A DNA stretch of 64,000 nt, from NCBI RefSeq assembly GCF_026212465.1, contig NC_080058.1:14892975-14956974 (forward strand), written 5' to 3'. This document shows, one piece after another, positions 55,179 through 64,000 of this stretch; the first letter of the stretch is position 1; the number at the start of each line of letters is the position of its first letter. Made by a program: the position numbers and the translations under genes. The notes beneath the pieces were generated by a model. It did not search any database. It saw only the letters and a program-made list of their open reading frames with translations, and was not told the DNA's origin. This DNA is from Amaranthus tricolor (taxonomy: Eukaryota > Streptophyta > Magnoliopsida > Caryophyllales > Amaranthaceae).

Positions 55179-58100
55179 TTAGTGGAGCTTGATCATACCA
55201 AGTTTCAATCTCATCTTTTCATATTGTTCCCTTGGAAGTGGTTTGGTCAGAATATCTGCAACTTGATCATTTGTATTAACATGCTTTAATACAATATTTT
55301 TGTTTTCTACATTATCCTTAAGAAAATGATGTCTAATATGTATGTGTTTAGCTCGTGAGTGATGCGCTGGATCTTTAGATATACATATGGCACTGGTATT
55401 ATCACAATAAATAGGAATGCATTCAATTTTAATACCAAAATCTCTTAGTTGCTGTTTTATCCAAAGCATTTGGGAACAGCAAGCTGCTGCTGCTACGTAT
55501 TCAGCTTCGGCTGTGGATAATGCAACCGTGTTTTGTTTCTTGGAACTCCATGAAACTAAACATGAGCCAAGAAATTGTACCATACCTGACGTGCTTTTTC
55601 TATTAACTAGATCACCTGCATAATCTGCATCACTAAAGCCTTTTAAATCATAAACATCACTTTTAGGATAAAATAGGGACAAGTCGTCTGTTCCCTTCAA
55701 ATATCTCAAAATCCGTTTTATTGCTGTGAGATGTGATTCTTTGGGGTTGGACTGAAATCTAGCACATAAACCAACACTAAATGAAATATCGGGTCTACTT
55801 GCAGTTAGATATAATAGGGAACCTATCATGCCTCGATACATTGTTTGATCTACGTTAGTTCCTTTTAGGTCTTCATCTAATCTAACATTTGTAGCCATCG
55901 GTGTATGGTTGGTTTTAGCGTTGTTTAGCCCATACTTCTTAAGAAGTTCTTTTATGTATTTTTGTTGATGAATAAAAATACCATTTTCAGTTTGTTTACT
56001 TTGCAAACCAAGGAAGAAATTTAATTCTCCCATCATGCTCGTTTCAAATTATGTGCCCATAAGGTTGGCAAATTCTTTACATAACAAATCATTGGTCGCA
56101 CCGAAAATAATATCATCAACATAAATTTGAACAACTAAAATATCATAACCTTTATTCTTAAAGAATAAGTTTTTCTCAATTTTTCCTCTTACAAAGTTAT
56201 TTTGAATCAAAAACTTTGATAGTCTTTCATACCATTGCCTAGGAGCTTGCTTCAAGCCATATAAAGCTTTGTCAAGCTTGTAGACATGCTCAGGACAAGA
56301 GGTATTCTCAAAACCTGGGGGTTGTTCAACAAAAACTTCTTCATCAAGAAAACCATTTAAGAAAGCACATTTCACATCCATTTGATATAACTTAAAGTTC
56401 ATAAATGCAGCAAAGAAATTAAAATTCTAGTAGCCTCTAACCTTGCTACCGGAGCAAATGTCTCAGTCTAATCAATACCTTCTTGTTGATTGTACCCTTT
56501 GACCACGAGTCTTGCTTTGTTTCTTACAATTATTCCACGCTCATCTAGCTTATTCTGAAATACCCATTTTAAACCGATTACCTTTTTGCCTTTTGGTTTG
56601 GGTTCTAAGTGCCATACTTTGTTTCTTTCAAATTAATTTAATTCATCTTTCATGGCTACTATCCATTCGGAATCCTTTAGAGCTTCTTCGTGATTTTTGG
56701 GTTCAAGTGATGATAGGAATGCAAAATGTGCACAAAAGTTTCGCAGTTGGGATATGGTTTGTGTTCCCTTATTCATATCACTTATGATCAGATCAAGAGG
56801 ATGATAACTTTGATATTTCCAAGGTTTGGGCACAAATTCTCTTGAGAGAACAGTAGCATGTTCTGGCTCAACAGCTTGATTGGCATTTTGTTTAGCTACT
56901 GGATCATTTTGCTCGTCTGCGGGAACAGCTGGCAGTTCCTGGACTTGGTCAGTTTCTTCTTCGTCTTCTTGTATTGGTTGTTCACCTGCTGTTCCTTGAT
57001 CTTGCACCTTTATTTCTTCATCATCTTCTAGATTTGCAAGACCTATTTTGACATTGTTTATTTCCTGTTCACTTGTTGAAAAGTTAGTTTCATCAAAGAT
57101 TATGTGAACGGATTCCTCCACGCACATTGTTCTCTTATTATAAACTCTGTAAGCTTTGCTATGTAATGAATAACCGAGAAATACTGCTTCATCACTTCTA
57201 TCATCAAATTTACCTATATTTTGTTTTCCATTTACATGAACAAAACATTTGCATCCAAACACACGAAAATAGGAAATATTTGGTTTAACACCTTTAAGCA
57301 ATTCATAGGGTTTTTTAGAAGTGATTGGTCTTATTAATACACGATTCAAAATATAACATGCAGTATTGACGGCCTCGGCCCAAAAATTTCTAGGTAGACC
57401 ACTAGCAATCAACATAGTCCTAGCCATTTCTTCTAGGGTTCTATTTTTCCTTTCTACCACTCCATTTTGTTGTGGTGTTCTGGGAGCGGAAAAATTGTGA
57501 TTTATACCATGTTCATTACAATAATTCATAAAGTTTGAGTTTTCAAATTCTTTGCCATGATCTGATCTTATGTGAACAATTAGATTATTAGTAGATTTTT
57601 GTATTTTGTTAGCAAAAGAAACAAACTCATCAAAAGCTTCATCTTTGCTTACTAAAAATAGGGTCCAAGTAAATCTACTATAGTCATCAACTATGACAAA
57701 CACATATCTTTTGCCACTACAGCTTTGTGTTCTCATAGGTCCACATAGATCTATATGAATTAATTCTAATGGTCTAGAGATAGTCACCAGATACTTTGAT
57801 TTAAAGGATGACCGCACTTGTTTCTTTAGCACAAGGATCACAAATTTCATTTTTGAGGAATTTTATTGCTGGTAATCCTCTTACTAGGTCTTTTGATCTT
57901 AAGGTGTTAATCAATGAATAACTAGCATGACCTAGACGCTTGTGCCAAAGCAGTGGGTCTTCTTCTATAACGCTTAAACACGTTAGACTGGTTTTGGGAA
58001 CAGTGTCCAGGTCCACAACATAAGTGTTCCCTTTTCTGATTCCCTCAAGCACAGGGTCTGCTGTGTTGTTCCTAGAAATTATGCATCGTTCAGAAGTAAA

Positions 58101-58369
58101 CTTAACAGAGTTACCTTTGTCACAAAATTGAGAAATACTTAAAAGATTGTGTTTTAATTCTTGACTAAAAATACATTGTCAATGGCATGGGAACTTGACC
58201 TTCCAACCTTTCCTTTGGCGATTATCTCACCCTTCATATTATCACCGAAGGTTACAGTTCCCCCATCATATGCTTCAAGTGAGAGAAATTTAGATTTGTC
58301 ACCCGTCATGTGCTTGGAACACCCACTGTCGAGATACCATGAGTTGTTCCCCCTCACTTGAACCTGCAC
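55179..58369 (-). pseudogene. Sirevirus pol: protease, integrase, reverse transcriptase, RNase H
   Basis: Protease: WYLDSGCSKHMTGDK (about 58300-58345). GAG-pre-integrase: LLWHKRLGHASYSLINTL. Integrase: HIDLCGPMRTQS, VIVDDYSRFTWTLFL, RSDHGKEFEN, PQQNGVVERKNRTLEEMARTM and FWAEAVNTACYILNR, with both Asp and the Glu visible. Integrase end: YFRVFGCKCFVHVNGK. Reverse transcriptase: MDVKCAFLNGFLDEEVFVEQ, YGLKQAPRQWYERLS and intact YVDD at 56112-56123. RNase H: GFSDADYAGD, STAEAEYVAAA and VADILTKPLP. Breaks: frameshifts near 58155 and 57830, stops near 56633, 56485 and 56049. The breaks are few, and most domains stay recognisable at full length. Confidence 0.92.
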
Positions 58370-58375
58370 AGCAAA

Positions 58376-60189
58376 TTAAGAGTTAGGTTTAGGAACCCAG
58401 TTATCCTTGGGTTCCTTTTCGATTATACATGAATCATATTTCTTGATCCATAACTGTTCGACATGAATTTTATTTGCTATGTGGTGCTGTTCCCTTTTTA
58501 TACAATGATATTTTTGGTGTCCAATTTTACCACAAAAGGAACAGATTTTACTACTAGGGAGATCAACATAGACCTTTTTCTTTTTATCATTTTTAACATA
58601 ACCTAGACCTTCTTTACTCTTTGATTTAGCATTTAGAATCCATTTGGGAACTTCATTGATTTTCCCTTTTCCTTTTAAATTAAGTTGATCTTTTAGATGC
58701 TTATTTTCTCTTTCACATGATTCTAATTTTAATTTCATTTCTTGAAATTCCTTGCTAAACACATGAGTGGATTTATCATTTTCATCCCATTTTAATTCTA
58801 GCAATTTGTTTTGATTCTTTTCAATGTTAAGAATGATGAATTCCTGCTTTATTTTCTCCAATTGCTCTTTTAAAATGATATTCTTATCTAACAAATCAAA
58901 AAATCTACTTTGCACATCGATCCTAAAAGTGTTTAAGTATGAGATGTGATCTTTACTTAACTTAAGGTCTTTCTCAATTTGGAGACACATAGCTGTTTTT
59001 TCTTCCAACTTCTCTTGTGTTTCCAAAAATAACTTAATTATTTATCCTTACTTAAACTGTCTAGAGGTTTAGGAGAAGAACTAGAAGACATTACCTCTCT
59101 TTCCTTAGTCTCTTCATGAGATGTCATGAGACACAGATTTGCAGTTTCTTCCTCTACTGGAACTTCAGTTTCAGCTTCGCTTTCAGTGTCACCCTAAGCT
59201 GCGATCATTGCTTTACGAAAATCTGTTCTGAAGTTTCCCTTTTTTGGCATTCTTCCAGCTTCCCTTGTCTTCCCTTTGCCCTTCTCATTCTTCCATAAAG
59301 GGCAATTCTTGATGAAGTGATCAGTACTTCCACATTTGTGGCATTCAAAATTTGTCTTCATGTTAGCAGTTCCTCTTTCCTTATTATTTCTTTGGTTTCT
59401 ATATCTGCTGTTCTTGAAGAATTTTTTGAATTTACGTGCCAACATAGCAGCTTCCTCTTCACCAGCTTCTGATTCTTCACTATCATCAGCTGCTAGAGCC
59501 AGTCCTTTATTTCGGGAACTGTCCGCTGTTCCCAAATGCAGTTCGTGTGTCATGAGTGAACCAGCCAGCTCCTCCAAATTGAACTTGGTGAAATCTTTGG
59601 ATTCCTGGATGGCTGTGACCTTAGCTCTCCAGCGCTCATCTTGTGGAAGACTTCTCAATATTTTCCTGACTTGTTCATCAACGGGAATGATCTTACCAAG
59701 AGAGACTAATTCGTTCGTGATATTTGTGAACCTGGTGAACATCTCTTGAATGTTCTCCCTAGGTTCCATGACGAACCTTTCATATATGGACATCAGTAGA
59801 TCAATCTTAGAGCGCTTCACTTCACTGGTGCCTTCATGGGTAACTTCCAGCAGGTCCCAAATCTGCTTTGCCGTTTTACAACCCATGATACGATTATGTT
59901 CATTTGGCCCGAGACCACAGTGAAGTAGCTTGATCGCAAGAGCGTTCATCTCCATCTTTTGAAAGTCTTCCTTTTCATACTCAGTGATTGGTTTTGGAAT
60001 TGATTCATTATTGGAGTTGATGGTCGTCACTTCAAAGACTCCTATTTCAATTACTTTCCATACTTGGTAATTTTCGGCCTTTATGAAAATTTTCATCCTA
60101 TTTTTCAAGTAGGTATAGAATTTCCCATCGAACATGGGTGGCCTTTGCGTAGAGTACCCTTCTTCCATGCGTTCGTTCATCTTCAACAT
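58376..60189 (-). pseudogene. Sirevirus gag
   Basis: It starts at ATG 60189 (MLKMNERMEEGYSTQRPPMF). The UBN2/gag region (MKIFIKAENYQVWKVIE, AKQIWDLLEVTHEGTSEVK, REPNIQEMF-like RENIQEMFTRFT) is followed by a CCHC knuckle CHKCGSTDHFIKNC near 59317-59345. A TAG at 59194 stands where the family has Trp. The frame goes on into an E/S-rich stretch, is shifted near 59040, and then forms a long coiled coil rich in K, E and L (59026-58690). A second knuckle, CSFCGKIGHQKYHC, lies at about 58500-58540. A TAA at 58376 separates it from protease. The long coiled-coil gag is a sirevirus trait. Confidence 0.88.
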
Positions 60190-60244
60190 CTTGCCAGGGA
60201 ACAGGATACTGCTCTCAGGGTTTCCTGATTAAATGAGGAACAGG

Positions 60245-60256
60245 GCTCTAATACCA
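60245..60256 (-). other. Sirevirus primer-binding site
   Basis: On the minus strand it reads TGGTATTAGAGC, one base from the usual initiator-Met site TGGTATCAGAGC, two bases inside the LTR edge. At the LTR edge itself the expected terminal CA reads TT, so the inner end of the 5' LTR is mutated. Confidence 0.85.
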
Positions 60257-60258
60257 AT

Positions 60259-61441
60259 AATTGAAATACACAGAGATGGTCGAATGCAACAAGAGGGGGG
60301 GGTGAATTGTTGTGTATCAAGCTTTACTACGTTTTTCTTCTAATTTGTGGAATTTTAACAAACAAAATAAAGCTTAAACTTAAAAAGCAAAAGATAAAAA
60401 GAAGATAAAGATTTTACGTGGAAACCTTCTTGGCCTAATAAGAAGGAAAACCACGACCCCCCGGGATTTCGAAATTCTCACTATGTTTTAGGCAATCAAT
60501 TACAAATACATAAAACAGTTTGCTTCACTTGAAGCTTCTCTACTCTAGGCCTAATTCTCTTTCTCTACTTTCTCCTTCTCTTTCTCTTCTTACGCTTCTC
60601 TTCTCTATTCCCTTAGACTTCTCATAAGTCTAATTACAACAAAACACTCAATAACCCTTACAAGGCCAATTCTCAAGAGGATAAAAATTAAAATAATTAC
60701 TTAAGAAAAATATAATAAATTTACTGGCATTTAAAAACAGAAAATATTTTTCTTAAATGATCTCCCTTTAATGGACACTCTTGGATTCCACGGTTTGAGC
60801 AAAGTTCCTCCTATTTATAGTGGGAACAGCCAGCAGTTACCTTAGACACACCTCCCACTATCCTCCACGTTCTCAAAAGAAAAAGATAGTGGAATTGCCA
60901 AGAAATAAATGTCCGGCTCTTATTTGCTCAAAGAGGAAAACAGTTTCCTCAAGCTAAAAATAGCATTGGAATTAAAAACACAAGATCCTAAATAATAGGA
61001 GATCTCATCTAAAGAAAGAATAAGTCTTTAGGCTATTTTTAGATAATCTAAAAATAGTTTAGCCAATTAACTTACTAATTAATTTAAGCAACTACTTTAA
61101 GTTTTAACCGTTTACATCAACTAAAAACAGAATAATAAAATAACTGCAATTTTCCAGTCGATGTTTTTCTCCAGACCTGCTACGTAGGAACAGCGTACTG
61201 TCTCCAGCTTCAACTTCTGTTAGATTGTTCATCTTGGGAACAGTACATTGTACATCTACTTTCAACATTATAACACTTATCTAACTTCTTGGATCTTTAA
61301 GACATGTACAACCTTCACGAATCAAGTCCTAGGCTTCATCAACGATTTCAACAAAATCGGATATATACCTACAAAACAATCTCTAAAATATGTTTGTTTA
61401 CTTTAAAAGTGAAGTGATCATCAAAACCTTAAGAGCCAACA
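60259..61441 (-). repeat. Sirevirus 5' LTR
   Basis: 1183 bp, the same length as the 3' copy, ending AAGAGCCAACA on the plus strand next to the GCTTG duplication. On the plus strand the inner edge begins AATTGAAATAC where the other copy has TGTTGAAATAC. Confidence 0.93.
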
Positions 61442-62591
61442 GCTTGTTATATCATCAACAAGGGCCCTCATTCGGGAATTGATTTCAAAATTTCGTTTGA
61501 GATTTGGAGTGGTAAGTTTCCTAGTTTCTCTAACTTGAAGATCTTTGGTGGTGTTGCTTATTATCATGTTCGTGAAGGTAAGTTGGATCCACGAGCGAAG
61601 ATAGGGTGTTTTGTTGGGTACGGTGATGGTGTGAAGGGGTTTAAGATCTATTCACCTTTGGAGGGTCGAGTCATTCTTAGTAGGGATGTTACTTTCGATG
61701 AGAGCACCATGTATTCAAAGAAGAGCACGGAATCTCCTGAATTGGGAAAAGAAGGGGAGAACTTGTTGCAGATAGATGTTGTACTTGAGGTACATCAGTC
61801 ATCCATTGTTGATTTACCTCTTGAGCAATTTATTGATGATGATGCTGAGGTTCCAGTGTCGAGTACTCCTGAACCTGAGGTTGTTCCATCCTCTCCTAAC
61901 TCTGGGGAGGAGGTGGAGCAGTCTAATCAGGGTTTATCCAGTCAATCTAACACCATTCTTGAGAGACCTAGACAAGTTATCAAGAAGCCTGTTAGGTTGA
62001 TTGAAGAGATGGAAGGAAGAAAAAGCTTTGTTGAGAATTTGACAGGTTATGCATTAAGTGTAGCTGATGATGTAGAGTCATACGAACCTGCCACGTATAA
62101 ACAAGCAATTAGTTGTAGTGAGTCGGTGCAATGGCAGCTGCAATGGGTGAAGAGATGTAATCTCTTTACAAGAACAGAGTGTGGGAACTTGTGAAGGTAC
62201 CAGAGGAGAGGAAGCTTGTAGGGTGTAAGTAGATTTTTAAGAAGAAAGAAGGGTCATCTGAATCTGAGAAAGTTCGTTTTAAGAAAGTTCGTTTTAAGGC
62301 TAAGCTAGTTGCAAAGGGGTTCAGTTAGGTAGAAGGGGTTGACTTTATGGAGATATTCTCACCGGTGGTTCGACATACTTCTTTTCGTGTGCTATTGTCA
62401 ATTGTAGTATATTATGACCTTAAGCTGGAGCAGCTGGATGTTAAGACGGTTTTCCTCCGTGGTGATTTGGAGGAGGAGATTTTGATGAAGCAGCCCGAGG
62501 TATTCGAGATTCCAAGGAAAGAGCACTATGTATGCAGATTGCTAAAGTCATTGTATGGACTTAAGCAATCCCCTCGGAATTGATACAAGAG

Positions 62592-64000
62592 TGTAGAAAT
62601 ACTAATGGATGATCGAATGCAACAAGAGGGGGGGTGAATTGTTGTGTAGTAGGTTTAAGATTTTTGCCTCTAATTTTTGCGGAATTATAATAAGTATAGA
62701 ACAAAAACTTAAACTTAAAAACGAAAAGAGAAATAATAAAGGAGACAAGAATTTTACGTGGAAACCTTCTTGGCCTAATAAGAAGAAAAAACCACGACCC
62801 CCCGGGATTTCAAAATTCTCACTATGTTAAGGCAATCAATTACAATTACACATAACAATAATTTGCTTCACTTGAAGCTTCTTAATTCTCTAAGTGCTTT
62901 TCTCAAAGCTTCTCTACTTAGGCCTAATTCTCTTCTCTTCTATTCTCTCCTTCTCTTTCTCTTCTCACGATTCTCTCTTCTACTACCCTTAGACTTCCCA
63001 CAAGTCTAATTACAACAATAACACTCAATTACCCTTTACAAGGCCAATTCATAAAGATCAAAATGAAATAGTTGCTTTAAGAAAAATATTATGAATTAAT
63101 TGGCATTAAAAAAACTTTGAATATTTTTCTCAATTAATTCTCCCTTTTGATGGACACTCTCCATGCATTTTTTGAACCGTAATTTCCCTCTTTTATAAGG
63201 GGAACAGCAAGCAGTGCACTCAGCCCATGTTCTCCAGGAGCTGCACATATCCCACGTTCTCCATAACTAACTTACTTCCAAAGAAAACGGAAAGTTAGTT
63301 AAAGGTAGGAGTGGAATGTAATCTGCTGTACACATGCACGGTTAAAACATCATGAGTTAAGGAAGATCCTATTTTATAGGAGACCAATTCAAAGTAGAGA
63401 ACAAGTCTCTTGAATTCCGAGTTTATAGGAGATAAACAAGGAATCGAATTTCTCCATGTTTTTAGGCGAATTAAAATTATTTTGCCAATTAATAAATAAA
63501 TTTAATTAAGCAACTAATTAAATTTTAACCTTTTACATTAACTAAAAACAGAAAATATAATTTTCGTAACTTCCAGTCAATGTCTTCTTCGGACCTGTAT
63601 CGTGAGGAACAGCACACTGTCTCCATCTACAACATTCGTCAGAACTTCAACTCTAGGAACAGCAGACTGTTTTCCAGAGCAATTTCCCAACTTCTTGGAT
63701 ATTTGAGACATGTACTTCTTCCACGAATCAAGTCATAGGCTTCATCAACGATTCACATTAAATCGGATATATACCTACAAAACAATCTCTAATAATATGT
63801 TTGTTTATTTAAAAGTAAAGTCATCATCAAAACCTTAAGAGGCCAACAAATTCCCCCTTTTTGATGATGGCAAACTTTATAAACAAACTTAAGTGAAATA
63901 GAGTAAAACAAAATTCATAGAGCATACTAGAGATTAAAGTAACTCTAATTAACTTAGCAAATCAACTTGTTAGAATATAATTTACCAAGCATTCATAAAC
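62592..64000 (-). mobile_element. Second sirevirus, 3' LTR and start of the interior, runs off the window
   Basis: The LTR, 62592-63848 (1257 bp), starts TGTAGAAATAC and ends GAGGCCAACA. It is followed by the polypurine tract (minus strand AAAAAGGGGGAATT, 63849-63862) and by sequence similar to that after 52250. It is clearly diverged from the 51053 LTR, for example in the 62880-63000 and 63160-63300 segments. It interrupts the Copia B reverse transcriptase after GLKQSPRN, and AAGAG (62587-62591) is the expected left duplication. The short open frames inside are LTR sequence, not genes. Confidence 0.9.

Larger units (their letters stand above)
51053..61441 (-). mobile_element. Sirevirus-type Ty1/copia retrotransposon with third ORF
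   Basis: The element is 10,389 bp with two 1183-bp LTRs (51053-52235 and 60259-61441) and perfect GCTTG duplications at 51048-51052 and 61442-61446. On the minus strand the order is 5' LTR, initiator-Met primer-binding site, gag, pol (protease, integrase, RT, RNase H), third ORF, polypurine tract, 3' LTR. A long gag with coiled coil and an extra ORF after pol are sirevirus features. By eye the LTRs differ at roughly 25-30 sites, near 2-2.5%, which points to a fairly recent insertion. Gag and pol nevertheless carry several stops and frameshifts. Confidence 0.95.
48731..62591 (+). mobile_element. Copia B: Tork-like Ty1/copia element split by a sirevirus
   Basis: A 5' LTR (to 49216), primer-binding region TGGCATCAAGAGC (49219), gag and pol lie on the plus strand. 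The integrase is broken at 51053 by a 10.4-kb sirevirus and resumes at 61442. The reverse transcriptase is broken again at 62592 by a second sirevirus. The 3' part and 3' LTR should lie beyond the window. The gag start (KFIRKNSFGLWQIKMK) and integrase end (YHVREGKLDPRAKIGCFVGYG) resemble the Tork/Tnt1 group. Confidence 0.88.
50200..62591 (+). pseudogene. Copia B pol in three pieces
   Basis: Piece one (50200-51052): protease remainder, GAG-pre-integrase (IWHMRLGHIGEKGMQLL near 50494), integrase core with FVDEKSRYTWLRLLKSKDEV, LQTDNRLEF and QQNGVAEWVNQTLLERVRCML, and WSEAVMTAC, where the sirevirus interrupts. Piece two (61442-62591): YIINKGPHSGIDF, LKIFGGVAYYHVREGK, VILSRDVTFDE, a linker, then reverse transcriptase with VEGVDFMEIFSPVV, LEQLDVKTVFLRGDLEEEI and SLYGLKQSPRN. 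Stops lie at 50719, near 62231 and 62328, and at 62581. The YVDD box and RNase H are outside the window. Confidence 0.88.

Noticed and set aside
62609..63009. Small open frames at the right edge
   Set aside because: They lie inside the second sirevirus LTR and correspond to non-coding sequence in the other LTR copies.

Overview
This window is plant nuclear DNA, almost certainly from a eudicot. It is AT-rich and packed with CACTA, hAT, mariner, MULE and Tourist DNA transposons, Ty1/copia and Ty3/gypsy retrotransposons and a LINE. It also holds one plant-type pentatricopeptide repeat (PPR) gene and a nuclear tRNA-Ser(AGA). I cannot name the species. Only the PPR gene and the tRNA look intact; nearly all other coding sequence is decayed transposon sequence.

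Left part (1-18.7 kb). The right half of a CACTA element runs off the left edge and ends at 4931. After 2.4 kb of AT-rich spacer comes a complete but dead hAT element (7322-10788) with both ends and an 8-bp target duplication. A Ty3/gypsy remnant on the minus strand follows (about 11590-17370), with one LTR and a primer-binding site. A small fragment of a KIN-12 phragmoplast kinesin gene lies at 18028-18351.

Middle (18.7-48.7 kb). A full-length copia element, here Copia A (18713-26890, target duplication CTTTT), carries a sirevirus-type solo LTR inside its reverse transcriptase. Next come a low-content spacer, tRNA-Ser(AGA) at 28612-28693, a block of GGGT/CGGG words, and the intronless PPR gene (minus strand, 29641-31950). 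To its right is an eroded pile: mariner-like element, rearranged Tekay-like gypsy with a Tourist MITE, MULE transposase fragment, second gypsy, and a LINE fragment lacking reverse transcriptase.

Right part (48.7-64 kb). A Tork-like copia element, here Copia B (plus strand from about 48731), is split by a 10.4-kb sirevirus on the minus strand (51053-61441). The sirevirus has two 1183-bp LTRs, a GCTTG target duplication, gag, pol and an extra third ORF between pol and the 3' LTR. A second sirevirus begins at 62592 in the same host element and runs off the right edge.

No host operon or pathway is present. I saw no evidence of a new enzymatic system. The most unusual signals are the sirevirus third ORF, a recurrent GGAACAG/CTGTTCC-type inverted motif in sirevirus LTRs and coding DNA, the order and orientation of the sirevirus insertions, and the kinesin gene fragment.
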